DNA from: Poecilobothrus nobilitatus
Lineage: Eukaryota > Arthropoda > Insecta > Diptera > Dolichopodidae
Direction of reading: 5' to 3'
Assembly: GCA_947095535.1 (NCBI GenBank)
Contig: OX352772.1
Span: forward strand, 186,018,035-186,082,034
DNA length: 64,000 nt
Of the stretch, positions 11,467-23,330 are shown one piece after another. Position 1 is the stretch's first letter. Every line of letters begins with the position of its first letter. The translations under genes were made by a program, and so were the position numbers. The notes under the pieces are model-generated. The model was not told the DNA's origin. It ran no database searches and saw only the letters and a program-made list of their open reading frames with translations.

Positions 11467-12498
11467 TTAACAATCAATATTAATAAATAAATGTTTGTAT
11501 GTAGTTGCTGAACTCAGGTTGGCATTTATACAGTTCAGCTTCGAAACCCGCTTGTTCCATTCATCGACAGACCAAACTTTAGTTCCAAATTTTTGAGTTG
11601 TTTGATTTCCACCTGTTTCAGATTTTTCATTTAATGGTTTACACTTATTTGCGACAACTTCTATTTCAGGATTAATTACACTTGGTATTTTTCTCAATTC
11701 ACTCAGTTCAATCATTGTTTTATTGAATTGTGAATTAAGCGAAGTAAATTGTTCTTTTAACTCTGCATTCAATTTATTTATAGAATTTTGTTCTAATTGT
11801 GAGTTAATTTAATCGAGTTTAGACTTAAATTCAATGCAGCAGCAATTTTTTTTATCTTTTTTAGATGTCGTCAAATTTTTTTCATGAGAATTTTTTCATT
11901 AAATTGCTGTTTGAAGTCTCATTTGTATTATTTTTTTCAGTTGCAACTTCTTTTTTTTTAATTCACTTAGCTGTAACAAAGTTAAATTTAGTTTAACCTT
12001 GGCTTCTTCTTTATTGTTATTATTATTTTTTAGTCTTCGAACAATTAAAAATTTAAATTCAGCCATGTTATATGCAACATCATTCTTAAAATCGGAAACA
12101 GTATCGGTAGTGGAGCTAATATGTCATCTAATAAATTTATATCATCAATACTTTGACACGAATCCAACAAGACATTGTTAGTATTATCAATTACCTTTAT
12201 TGCTTTGCTTAATATTTTGTATTTGATCATCTTTAATGACATGCAAGCTTGTTAAATTTTCCTTGTTGATTTTAACCAATACATCATGGAAATTAAGGCA
12301 ATCATCGCATACGAAGTTATTACAAAGTCTAGCAGAGTACCAATTTCTTTCTAAACCCATACAAGTTCCATGCAGCTTTTTTCCACAGAAACCTTTGCAT
12401 GTCAAAAAATCCAGTTTCGCGTTATGGTTACCGCACGTCATATGAGCACATTTAAATGCGGAAAAATCATTGTTTACTGCAATATTTTTAAGTGACAT
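11467..12498 (-). pseudogene. LINE ORF1 with PHD finger (tandem unit 3)
   Basis: Third copy of the PHD-type ORF1. The zinc ligands remain although neighbouring residues have changed (GNHNAKLDFLTCKG). The downstream open part is identical in protein sequence to that of unit 1, while several silent or nearby sites agree with unit 2, so the units do not form a simple tree. Confidence 0.6.
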
Positions 12499-14192
12499 TG
12501 TAACAAAAAAAAAAATCCGGACAAAACAAAATTATTAAATAAGAATAAAAAAAAATTGTATTATTAACACACTTTTATTACCTAACAAACAAAACAATAA
12601 CAATAATACAAATGCAAAAGCAAAAGTGAGTAAATTTATAAGAAATATAATTTGGCACACTAATTAAACTGTTACTTTAAAGTTTAATTGTTATTAAATT
12701 TTTCTTATTGTAATTTTGTGTTTTTTTCTTATATATAATATTACTCTATGTTTTTAGAATGATTCACTAAATACTTAATTAAAAAAATTAAAATTAAAAC
12801 AAAGAAAAAGAGTAAAAGTACGCTAATAAAAAACGTGTTTACTATACTAACTATAACTGATGAATGATATTGTATCCAACTCTGAAGTGCATACTACTTA
12901 CATTTACCATACATATTCCAACAAGAAAATAAAAAGGCAAAATAAATGTATGAGAAATAAAATATGAAAATTGTTTTTTTATTAAAATTCTTGTTTTAGT
13001 TTCGTATTTGTAGCCTCTGGTTAAGCTATTTGCCAATATATATCATACTTATTGTATACCGTCAAAAAGACTGTGAACGGTCCTTTCTAACGGTATAATA
13101 ATAAATATAGAGTGTCTTTGAAAATTTCACATGTATTGTGATTTTTTATTTAAACTTGGATTTTTTTTTTTAAATTCTCATTTGTAACTGCAATATCTCA
13201 GAAACGGTAGTACCGATTAAGATGAAACAAGATGTATATTAACGAAAGTATTATGCTCTAAAATATTATAGAAAATGATTCCAGTTTATTGTCTTACGGG
13301 CAAAATATAACCGTATAATTAAAATAGTACTAAATGTTAAGAAAGTTTTGTAATGCATTTTTCTGCTACTAGATGGCGGCATCGGTACTAATGTCGTATA
13401 TATTCGGAAACCTGGCGGTATAAAGCACCGTTACATGGTGACTTCATCTAAATCGATGATCACCCCTCTACGGAATTATATCCTAATAATGAGTCCCACA
13501 ACCAATTCCCCTCCGAGGCCACATGCTGGGAGTTATGATATTTTTTTGATTGTTTCTTTGCATACAAACAAGTGTCATGCGCAAAGTAATCGCCAAGTTT
13601 CATTTTGAAACATCCTATTTTTGAACGAAAAACAGCACTAAAACGAAGCATGAAACCGGATAATTAACATAAGAGAGGATTATTGCTTAGTGCGAACGCT
13701 AAAGAAAACTAATTAGTAGTAAATTAAAAAACTAAAATAAATAATTAAATAGAAATATGTATAATTATGTTATTTATTACATACGATTTAAAAATATGTA
13801 AAATAATTTTTTAACATATCTTGAACAAGTCAAGGTGACTCTAAAAAATTTGTCAAGGAAAACTAGCGCAACTTTAAACCATATTCATAAGAATATTGTA
13901 TAAAACCGAAATGTTAACAACAAAAACTATTGCGCAAATATATCTGGCTAGAGTTATAATATTTTGAATAACGAGTTTCAATACATTATAAAGTTATAAT
14001 ATAACAATATGATACGAAACATACTAAGAGTATACTAAAGGTATATTATTAGTAATTGTCAATTTGTTAATTATTAACAAGCAATACTAGAGTTTAATAT
14101 TTAGAGTAATTATTAAGAGAAAAATATACTTTTACAGTAATATTTAATTTTGTTAGTAAAATAATAATTAGTAGCATTCTAATTGTATTATA
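12499..14192. repeat. Non-coding part of tandem unit 3
   Basis: Same content as in unit 1, without the unit 2 deletions. The inverted pair at its DINE-like head (13,055-13,097) has one arm mutated (accgtc instead of accgtt). No gene. Confidence 0.6.
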
Positions 14193-14680
14193 TTAAGTAT
14201 TGCTAAAACAATATTTTAATTTACGTTTTAAAACTAATTTATTGTCAGAAACTACAATACAGTAAGAGGAAGTATTAATCGCACGCAACATTCTTGTAAT
14301 AGGTTCAATCATACCATAATCAGTGGAGTGAAAACAGATAGTTATTACGATCAACAATTTATTCGGAAATCTCCGAAGCAAACATTTTACCGGAATATTG
14401 AAAAGAATGAATGTTGTGAATAAAACTAAAAGAATGTTGTGTATAAAACTACCGTAACTCTACGACTCTCAAGAGAGTCTAGTCCTCCCAGATTTAGCCT
14501 ACTTTCATAACTATGGTATCTAAACGGATCAGGTCAACGGTAGTGACTTAAATCAAAAATCACCTTTTAATTGACCTAATTCTACCAACATCAACATTAT
14601 TATGAGGAGACCAGATCTGACGCACGTACTCAAGCATAGGTCTCACATAAGTTACGTGCAGAAAAATGTGGACCCGAAAT
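14193..14680 (-). pseudogene. LINE RT carboxyl-terminal region, source of the duplicated tail
   Basis: On the minus strand, 14,680 to 14,450 encodes HVTYVRPMLEY and QIWSPHNNVDVGRIRSIKR, the conserved block after the RT thumb in Jockey/CR1-type ORF2. It is followed by decayed sequence and then DYGMIEPITRML ... KLKYCF (14,321 to 14,193), the terminal block present in all three tandem units. In-frame stops are frequent. Because only here does the tail continue into its natural upstream sequence, this is the parental right end of the tandem duplication. Confidence 0.65.
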
Positions 14681-14986
14681 TTACTTGCTCAGCGTCTACC
14701 GCTGAATTTGATTTGTAAAGAAACAAGTTGTTTATCTCAAAACGGGCTATTATAAACTGAGTCGAAAATGTCAATTTCAGTATGTATATAATATTTTACA
14801 GTGCAAATTTTTTAAGTTAATAACTAAAATGAATAGTGTTTTTCCTATGACTTAGTTATCTTAAATAATATATTGCATTTTCACAAAATCTTACTTTTCT
14901 CTCATTTTTTTGTTTTTAATACCTATACCAAATATCGTAAAATTATACCTAATTAACAAACATTTTCTATTTTTTTTTTTTACATT
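14681..14986. other. AT-rich spacer, no gene
   Basis: No motif or coding frame recognised. Confidence 0.5.
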
Positions 14987-14989
14987 TTA

Positions 14990-16915
14990 GTTATAGATAA
15001 AAAAAAAAAAATTTGTACATATAAAGAGTTTTGTGCAATGATGTGCAACCATCACTCCAATATTTATTTTAACTAAATAATTTTTACCCTCTACTTCGAC
15101 TATATCCATGCTAATTTTTTCAAATGGAGCTGCCGATACTGGATGATTTAGCAATAGTTCCTTAATATTACTAGAGCGATACTTCTGACGGATATTATAT
15201 TTTACTATCATTTTCTCAATGTCTTCATTCAATCCGGGCCAATAAACCAAAGAACGAATCCTTTGCTTTGTTTTTTCAATTTCTGAATGCAATAAGTGCA
15301 ACAATTTTAATATATCTGATCTAAGATTTTCGGAAATAACGACTCTCATCAAAGAAACCTAAATCATTTTCTATGTAAATACAATTTCTAATGTTCCAAA
15401 AGGTTTTTATTATTTCAGCGAATTTTTTTTTTTTTTGTGTTGGCATTAAAAATTGTAACTTTAAGCTCTTTAAAAATTTTATCATTCATGATTTCTTGTT
15501 GGAATATTTTTAACTTTTTAGGACTAACGTTTATGGAATGAATTATTTAATTTAGCTCGTGAGAAAATTTTGTATTTAACTCATCTGGTAGAAAATTTCT
15601 TGAAAGAAAATAAGCAATATGAAAATTTACCAAGTAAAAATGTACTAGGTTAATTTTATATTTTTCTAATTTGAGTTTTATTCCGTGCAATGTAGGTGAG
15701 CGAATTTTGCAATAATTCTTCATCATAATGCCTAAAAGTGGCTTACGGTCTCTTACTATCGTTATATTTTTCCCATAAACGAGTGAGTGCCATTTATTAC
15801 AAGCAAAATATATTGCAAAAAACTGTTTGTCAATTTGCGGATCCATCTTTTGAGTGTCGCTCAAACTGCTCGTACCAAAGCATACTGGTCTATTTTTCTG
15901 TAAGATACAAACACCTAAGCCGTCTTTTGAAGCAACAACCTGAATTGTGATAGTCTTCTTACTATCAAATGCTAGAAGAGAAGTTTCATTTATAATTATG
16001 TTTTCTTTAAGCAATTTTGGTGAGTATTTAGCCACATGAAATTTGCATCTTTTTTTAATAGCTGTCGTAGTGGAGTTGGTATATCGGACGAGTTTGGTAC
16101 GTAATCTCTTACGTAATTTATGAAGCCTAAAAGTTTTTGAAGGTCATTTTTAGATGTTGGTGTCTTAAAATTTTTTATGGTTTCTCTTGTCATCAAGCGC
16201 AATTCACTGAATTCACTGATATCTTGTGGTCTAAAAAATGAATTTCTTTCAATTTTAATTGAACTTTGTCTTTGTTAAATGTAATTTCAATAGAATGATC
16301 ATGCTCTAACTCAGTTTAACAAGCTACAACAATGTCATCAATATAGAAAATAGTATTTTGGATATCACCGAAATTTTGGTCATTTATTTCCTGGAAGACC
16401 TCAGAACTTTTTTTAACCCAAAAGGTAAACGTTTATATTTAAAAATCCCATAAGGAGTACTAAATGAACATAAATTTTGAAAAGCTTCATCTAATTGGAT
16501 TTTTGAAAACCCATCTTGAACTCGCAAAGAACTTTTTGTTATCGAATTTACTTATTATATCGTCCCGCAAAGAACTTTATAAACCCGCAAAGAACTTTTT
16601 GTTATCGAATTTACTTATTATATCGTCAAACGTGGGAATTTCACAAAAGCTGCCTGTTATAGTTAAAATATTTTAGATCTAAGCAGATTCTTAATAAAAC
16701 ATTAATAATACTACAATAATAAAAATCCAATCTGTGGTACCAATTTTTTCAATTATCTTATTGCCGTAAAGTCTCTTCAACTCTTGCTTTTTTTCCCTTA
16801 GTGAGATTGAAATTCTATATGATTGCTGCAACGCTGGTTTCGCATCTGATTTTAATGAAAAATGAAAATCACTTTTGAAACAACCTAATCCTGTAAAAAG
16901 CAGGCGTATAATTGA
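14990..16915 (-). pseudogene. Ty3/gypsy-type pol: RT, RNase H and integrase N-terminus, decayed
   Basis: Reading the minus strand from 16,915: RT start with FTGLGC, KSDAKPALQQSYRISISLR and NKIIEKIGTTDWI; LPFG (near 16,430); the catalytic YIDD (16334-16345), followed a few codons later by a TAA in frame; LQKLLGFINYVRDYVPNSSD and LLKKDANFMW (16,000-16,190); RNase H with SKDGLGVCILQKNRPVCF, QIDKQFFAIYFAC and DRKPLLGIM (15,550-15,970); then an integrase zinc-binding region with LVYWPGLNEDI and the first catalytic Asp block SMDIVEVEGKNYLV (near 15,090). Both cysteines expected in the HHCC finger are replaced (KYNIRQ). No LTR, gag or protease is visible. At 16,915 it abuts repeat R1. Confidence 0.8.
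16523..16627. repeat. 63-bp direct duplication inside the gypsy RT
   Basis: The run cgcaaagaactttttgttat and the following 20 bases occur at 16,523 and again at 16,586, with a shorter partial copy between. It disrupts the RT between the N-terminal block and LPFG, so it is secondary damage. Confidence 0.7.
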
Positions 16916-17286
16916 ACGTATCCAATTCATTGTCTTACAAGAAAAATATAACGGTCTAATTAAAATAGTACTAAATGGTAAGAAAGTTTTGTAAAGCATT
17001 TTTCGGCCACTAGATGGCGGCATTGGTACGAATGTCGTATATACATTGGAAATTGTGGTACATGTGGTAAATACATTGTATTCGGAAATTGGTGGTATAA
17101 AGTATTGGTAGTAAGTAAAAATAAATGGTGATGTCATCTAAATCATTGGTCACTCCCTACGGAAATATATCCCACGCTGGGAGTTACCATATTCATTAAA
17201 ATATAAAATAAAGCCGAAGTGTTAACAACAGAAACTATTGCGCAAATATATCTGGTTAGAGCTATAATATTTTGAATAACGAGTTT
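16916..17286. repeat. Diverged copy of repeat R1
   Basis: Matches 5,995-6,720 of the tandem unit over aaaatagtactaaatg, ctagatggcggcat, ctgggagtta and aaactattgcgcaaatatat, with internal deletions and insertions. It ends at aataacgagttt, exactly where Maverick copy A starts. In the tandem units the same sequence continues as caatacattataaag, so they preserve the pre-insertion site. Confidence 0.75.
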
Positions 17287-19253
17287 AGCAGGTAATGGGG
17301 TGGTTGCGCCAGACAGTTTGCTGAATATGATGGCGCCAGATCTAGACAGTTAGCGGAATTAATTAGCTGAATAAAAAGGAATGCTGACTAAGCGCAATGT
17401 GTTGACTAAATGATACATACCTTTATGTGACATTATTATGATACATGCATGATTAATCATTATATATTTCATTTTTAACAAAACCTACCAACCGTCTAAC
17501 TAACTATGCCACAGAAGTGTTTTTGTTGGTATGAGTTAATTGTGTATATGAATGTGCAACGAAAGAAAATAAGAATGAAAGCTTTTTTTAATTCATTGAA
17601 AGCTTTATTGACTTCATTGAAAGCTATTTGAATATAAATGAATAGTTAATTATTTTCTTGAATATTTAATAATTAAATTTAATAATAAATATTTATTTTC
17701 CTATATTATATGAAATATATATTTATTGTTGGTATCTTACTATGTATTGTATCACATACATTCGTATATACATATAAAAAAAAAAGATACTTTTCATAGG
17801 TAAATGTTACGTAATGATCATAACATTAATATGTTTAGTACGATTAAAAGAAGGTACATATTCAATTTCTAATGCAATAATAAATATTTTTAACGACTTT
17901 TTCATAAGTCAATTTATCAAAGATAATCGTATATAAAATAAAATAATATAAAATTTATAATTTAATAAAATCCGTTAAAATGCATATATAGTGATGAAAT
18001 GACTAATTAGTTTGTAATTCTATATTATTGTGTATTGTTGTGATTCTCATGAAAAATATAACTGCAAATTTTTAATTAATCGTATATTTTGTTTATGTTA
18101 GTTCACAGTATTGAAACTAGTAAGTAGTCAGTAAGTAATTAATAACGAACGGTTGTGGTTGTAAATTATGTTAGATCGAGGAATGTTTTACCGAACTCTT
18201 TTAATTAAAATACAATAATAAAAGCTAGAGAGTTCCATTTTGAAATAATTTAGTAGATGAATATGTATATATTATGCGCAACTTACTTGCTGTAAAATAA
18301 AAAAGGTATGTTTGTAAAATAAAATTCTGCCTTTACAATTGTCTGAAAATTTATAATGAGTTACCAGTTGAACTGAAAAACATAGAGGAGGTGGGTTTGT
18401 TTAAAAAAGAAATAAAGAAGTATAGGGTAGAAGCATCAATGCGCGGGCCTTTTATCTGATTTTTCATCTTTGAAAATGTTTTTTTTAGAGTAGAAATCGT
18501 CTATTAAAACAAATTTTTTTTAAATGCCTTTTATGGACAATTAACTAGTTATTACTGAAAAAAAAATTTAAAATATTTTTCGTTTCTTTTACATAAATTA
18601 AAAAATATCAGAAAAGTACCTTTGCATCAGTTCGCGGCCTATAAATAATTAAATACCGGCCATAGAAACATCAATTTGCGGCCACATATATCAATATGAT
18701 AAATTATAAGAAACGAATTGCTTTTTTATCTTGTTTTTATTTTAATTTTAGATTTATAATAACATAAAAACATATTTCATTAATTAATTTATTGATAAAA
18801 ATATATTCATTTATAGTAGATATATTTTTTAATACTTCATTTTTTTCCAATTGGTTTTCTTAAATTTCTATTCTTCGTAATTGTTTTCCACATTAAAAAA
18901 TATTATAAAAAATAAAACGTAATTAATTCGACTTTTTGGTCAATTTTTTAATACCTAATTAATCTTTTAAGTGATTTTCTTAAACTCTTAACTAATATCT
19001 TAATTTTTTCCACATTAAAAATATTTTGAAGAATTAAAACGTAACAAAAAATAAAATTAACAAAAAATAAAATGAAATTATAAAAACTTTTAACTTCAAT
19101 ATAAATTTAAATGCAACTAGGTATATATAACTTATGTTTAACAAATAAATTAACTAGGTACATGTCACCAAAATTGATAATATTTTATGAATATTTTAAT
19201 ATGATAGATTGATAATATGAAATAATAATCTTAAAAACAATCAAAAATTAAAA

Positions 19254-21289
19254 TTAAGAACATTTTTCACAAATAAATTCAGTTGTTAAAGCCTCGGTAT
19301 AGCTTCGTATATTTGTACATTTTAGGTGGAACCATTTTGGACACCTATCACAGCCAACATTTTTTAATTGTTCAGTATCTGAAACTATCTTCAGTATCTT
19401 CTTCAGTATCTGAAACTAGAACTTCTTCACACTTGTTACAGTTAATTTTTTTTAAACTTTTCTTCTTATTTACATTTTTTTTTATTTCTTTTTTTTCTTT
19501 ATCTGAATTACTTTTGCGCTTTAAATTGTTAGTAGCTTTATTTTCTTTTTTAATATTTTTTATTTTGTAGTTTTGTTGCCATTCCTAAGAGGATATTGCG
19601 TCTGTAGTAAATTTCTTTTTTTGCAACCTTTTCGGTCATAAAGCATTTGTAACCGTATCAGCACGTGGAGTTGTTAAAAATTTATCTATTGTTGATCCTC
19701 TTGAAGCAAAAGAAGGTGATCTACTTAATCCAGTAGGAGTGCACGATTTACTTCTTAGTTCTTGATCAAATGCTTTTAACAAAGGCGTTTCATTTTTATT
19801 ATTTTCATTTTCAATGGCTCTAACAATGCTACCATCTACAAGTTCATAAATTCCATCTGTTAGTTGAAAATCACAAAATATGTTAGCTAAACTATTCGTT
19901 AAGGTGTTATCCTGCTCAGAATGCAAAGAAGCCAATTCGTTTTCTGAACTCTCTACATTATCTATGGTTGAGACGTTAACTAAATTTTGGGTTAAAGTAA
20001 TATTTTCATCCAAATACTCTTCATATTGTTCTATCGCAGTTATTATTTTATCTACGTCTTGCCCTTGTTCTTCGAGATATTTTTGCACTAATCTAATAAC
20101 ACTTTTGGCAATGTCATATTGCGATTTTTCGTGAAAACTTCGTTGTAAATCTAACTTTTCGACCGTATCTCGAACACATTTCGTGTAATCGACTTGATTG
20201 GGATCCAAGCGATATAAACCGCACTTACGAAACCCATTTCGAATATTATCAAGCATATCAGTTTTCTCCAACACATATTTGAGAAGCGGACAAAAAGTGG
20301 ATTTCGTAATGTTTTCAATTTCATCTGTGAGACGTTGCCATTCTCTTATATAGATTTTCCAGTTATTTTTTAAAACTTTAAAAACACTAACGTCAGCTGG
20401 TTGTAATATGTGGGGGGTATTCGGTGGTAAAGCATATAAGATTATACCGTTTTCACTGCAAAATTTACTAGTTTCATAAAACAAATGCGATCTATGGCCA
20501 TCGATAAATAAGATAACTGGTTTTTTAATATTATTTTCAAGTAACCAGGGGTTAAAACCATCCTTAATAAAATTGAAAAAAACTTCACTCTGCATGCAAC
20601 CTGTATGATTAATATAAATAAAATTTAGAAAAAATATTCGAATTTTTATTTTAAATTATTTTGCATCCAACCTGTTGGAGATAGTCCTAATTTCCAGTTT
20701 GACGGTATACTGTTTAAAACAGCCTTAGGTGGACGTACATATGGAAATATTACCATTTGCGTAACGGTTTCTCCACTTGCCGAAAAAGTTAAAAGAACAG
20801 TAATATCTTCTTTTTCATTACCCTTTTTAACTTCTAGAACATTTCTATATCCTTTCGGTGCCAATACTTTCCCTGTTTTAGGACAAAGCGAAAAGCCGGT
20901 TTCGTCACTATTAAAAATTCTACTAGGGTCTAATATCTTTTAAATATATCTTTAAATTTGAAAACCATTGTCTGATAAAATTTTCAGTTACATTTGCTCT
21001 AGCCTTTGTTAGTGTTTCTGGAATACGCGCAGATATATCTTTGTGACGTTTTAAAAATAATAATCTTAACCCATTGGACAATTTTCTTCTCTTCTTCAGT
21101 TGACAAGACAGTGGGAGAGCCAGGTCGTTGCAAGGTTTCTGGACGTCTACCTTTCAACTTGTCCTGCAATGTTGATCTTGTAATACTGAAAAGCCTACTG
21201 GCCTCCCTGATTTTAAGATTACCAGATTTAATTCCTTCAAGTGCTTCTTTTAAAATTTCGGCGTTGTATTTCATTTCTCTTTTTGACAT
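19254..21289 (-). pseudogene. Pogo/Jerky-family transposase with HTH, DDE catalytic core and C-terminal PHD-like finger
   Basis: Would cut and paste the surrounding element. From the ATG (complement of 21287-21289): a Psq-type helix-turn-helix (REASRLFSITRSTLQDKLKG) and the start of a CENP-B-type second HTH (EEEKKIVQWV). About 60 residues expected here are missing, and the frame shifts. RHKDISARIPETLTKARANV follows, then the catalytic blocks FNSDETGF (first Asp codon 20904-20906), FIDGHRSH and LPPNTPHILQPADVSVF (second and third Asp). After TNAL at 19,636 other frames continue with a basic stretch and CNKCEEVLVSD, then GCDRCPKWFHLKC and FICEKCS ending at 19,254, a PHD-like C-terminus as in many insect clz9/Jerky-like proteins. 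Several frameshifts and a small direct repeat (tatctgaaacta twice, 19,375-19,425) make it inactive. One short intron is annotated separately. Confidence 0.8.
20601..20671 (-). other. 71-bp GT-AG intron in the pogo transposase
   Basis: The frame ending GLSPTG is interrupted and resumes as CMQSEVFFNFIKDGF. The break is bounded by CAACAG|GTTGGA upstream and the AT-rich ATCATACAG|GTTGCA downstream. Removing 71 bp restores continuity at the expected conserved W/C-M-x-x-E-x-F block. Size and AT richness fit a short fly intron. The donor GTTGGA is not optimal. Confidence 0.6.
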
Positions 21290-22104
21290 TTTCTTTGATA
21301 CCTATGTTCAAATTTTAATTTAATGAGATACCTAATGTTAAAAATAGGTTGGTATTTGCAAAATTGAAATGGAAGGTGAGTAAGAAACGAATAGGCCGCA
21401 TGTACATATTATTTTTTGGTAGGGATACATATTGCGCCCACCACTTTATTTAAAAGTTACGAATTTTTAAAAATTATTTTTACTAATATGGGCTATTAGC
21501 ATTAAATTAGTATTAGTTTTTTTTTAAATAAAATAATATTTAAATATGTATATGTATATATAAACTTAAAAAAAAAATTTGTTGTTTTTATGAAGTAAAA
21601 TATCTTTTTCGCATATAAATTAAATAGCGGCCGCAATATAGTTCACGAAATCAATTTGCGTCCAAATTTTTTTGAAAATATATTTGTCTACGTCGGCCAC
21701 ATAATATTTAAATAAAAAATTAAGTTTTTTTAACTTTTTGTATTAAATTTAAAATTTTTAAACTATTTTCTTCCATTAAAACACAAAATAAATAGAACTA
21801 AATTTTTATTAAAAATAAATTATAAGTTCTCTACATAAACAAAGACGAAAAATTGAGATATTATCTCTTTCACGGAACCTCATAAACTGAAATATTTATT
21901 TCTCAGGCGCGTTTGATTATGAATATGCAGAATTTACAGATTCACTTCATAACATGGCAAATTGTAAAAAAAAAATTATTTCTGCTATATATTCTGTTTA
22001 AATTACGAAATAACATTAAAAATATGAACAAAGGACCGCAAATTGATGCGTGGCCGCGAATTGATGCTTCTACCCTATTTTACTTCAGTCTTAAATAAAA
22101 TAAT

Positions 22105-23330
22105 AAGTTAAAAAAATAATTTTTAAAATACATATGCTTTTGTCAAAACCGAATTCGTGTTTCTTTTTTATTGTTGAGGTTTGAGGTTCGTGTTTCTTAT
22201 TTATGCAGTAAAAATTGTTGACAAATATCTTGATTTAAATTATAAACAAATGGAGCGGAACAAAATAATTTAGGAAATTAGTTTAACATAATATTATGTA
22301 CATACGTATGTACATATTTACATACGTAGTTTTAATTTTTTGTGTTGACAAAATTTTGTTTGTAAATCATAATGTGTAATGCGCAAAAGCATAATTTTGT
22401 AATGGTCTTTACTTTTTATATTCTTTACTATGTACATACAAAAATATATTATGTATATTTGGCAATTGGAATTATTTTGAATAAAATTTTATATGTATAT
22501 CTATATACACAATATACATAATAAATGTTCCTAAATAAAACACATAAAACATTAATTTTTAACGCCATGCATATTCAATATGCAATAAAGAATGTTGACA
22601 ACAAATATTCTGATTTAAATCCTAAACAAATGTTTTAAAACAAAATAATTTAGCAACATAAAAATATTGTACCTATATTTTTTGTGTTTTACTGAATCCT
22701 AATACAAAATACATGTGCACGTCAAGATTGATTGAACTAAATTATTATAGGAGGAAAGATCAAATAATATGTGTATATTATACATACAATTTTATTAAAA
22801 AAGTGTTGATGAATACAGTTAACAAAAAAATAAAAATGTACGTACACGAATTGGATTTGAACCAAATTACCCTTACTTTCAAAACCTGTACACTCTTCTC
22901 TGCACTATACAACACTTTATACTTAATGAACATATTACGAACATAAAATCTTAATTTTTAACCATGCATATTCAATATGCATTAAAGAATGTTGACAGCA
23001 TATATTTTGATTTAAATACCAAACAAATGTTGTAAACAAAATAATTTAGCAACATACATAAAAATATACTATTATAGGAGAAAAGATCAAAAATATATTG
23101 CGTGTGTATTGTATGCATGAATTTAGAGATAAAAATTTAAGTTTCAAATTCATATATACAAAATATATACATATTTTATTCAACAAATGTTGATGAATAG
23201 ATAGTTAAAAAAAAAAAGTTGGTATGTGAACTGGATTCGAACAATTCGATTACGAAGATAATAAAAAGCGTGACAGAATGACACATAAATAAATAAATAA
23301 ACCGACTCCAACGAGTTAATATAAAAGCAT
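22105..23330. mobile_element. 1.2-kb non-coding insertion with 10-bp target duplication and B-box-like motifs
   Basis: Flanked by perfect 10-bp copies of ATAAAATAAT (22,095-22,104 and 23,331-23,340); copy C lacks the segment. Inside, a block (gacaacaaatattctgattt ... caaaataatttagcaacata) occurs three diverged times, near 22,217, 22,590 and 22,990. On the minus strand two units carry B-box-like motifs, GGTTCAAATCC (near 22,863) and TGTTCGAATCCAG (near 23,240), about 375 bp apart. This suggests an array of decayed SINE-like units. No convincing A boxes are seen, and no protein. Confidence 0.55.

Larger units (their letters stand above)
3409..14321. repeat. Three direct tandem copies of a ~3.64-kb composite unit
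   Basis: Unit boundaries are 3,409-7,052, 7,053-10,676 and 10,677-14,321 (3,644, 3,624 and 3,645 bp). Every unit starts at atgtccaggagatttcttgg and ends at ttcaatcataccataatc. The outer left flank (..tcagaaac) and outer right flank (agtggagtg..) each occur once. The internal junctions share the bases CA with both parental ends, so each join could be a 2-bp microhomology event. Content of a unit, left to right: 5' part of a LINE endonuclease (minus), ORF1 (minus), 5' UTR, a non-coding block with a DINE-like head, and the last ~43 codons of a second LINE RT (minus). Units differ by scattered substitutions and small indels only. Confidence 0.95.
18425..22075 (-). mobile_element. Pogo/Tigger-like DNA transposon, 3,651 bp
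   Basis: Ends are GGGTAGAAGCATCAAT at the left and its complement ATTGATGCTTCTACCC at the right, flanked by TA on both sides (18,423-18,424 and 22,076-22,077). Copy C at about 53,543-53,552 has the same flanks with a single TA and no element, proving both boundaries and the 2-bp TA duplication typical of the Tc1/mariner/pogo superfamily. Subterminal regions repeat the motif atcaatttgcggcc (for example near 18,670; variants near 18,640, 21,630, 21,650 and 22,035), as expected for transposase-binding sites. The transposase gene (minus) occupies the middle. Both UTR-like flanks (18,425-19,253 and 21,290-22,075) are non-coding. Confidence 0.9.

Noticed and set aside
15738..15950. Plus-strand 70-codon frame
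   Set aside because: Antisense of the gypsy RNase H domain, which has clear conserved blocks on the minus strand.
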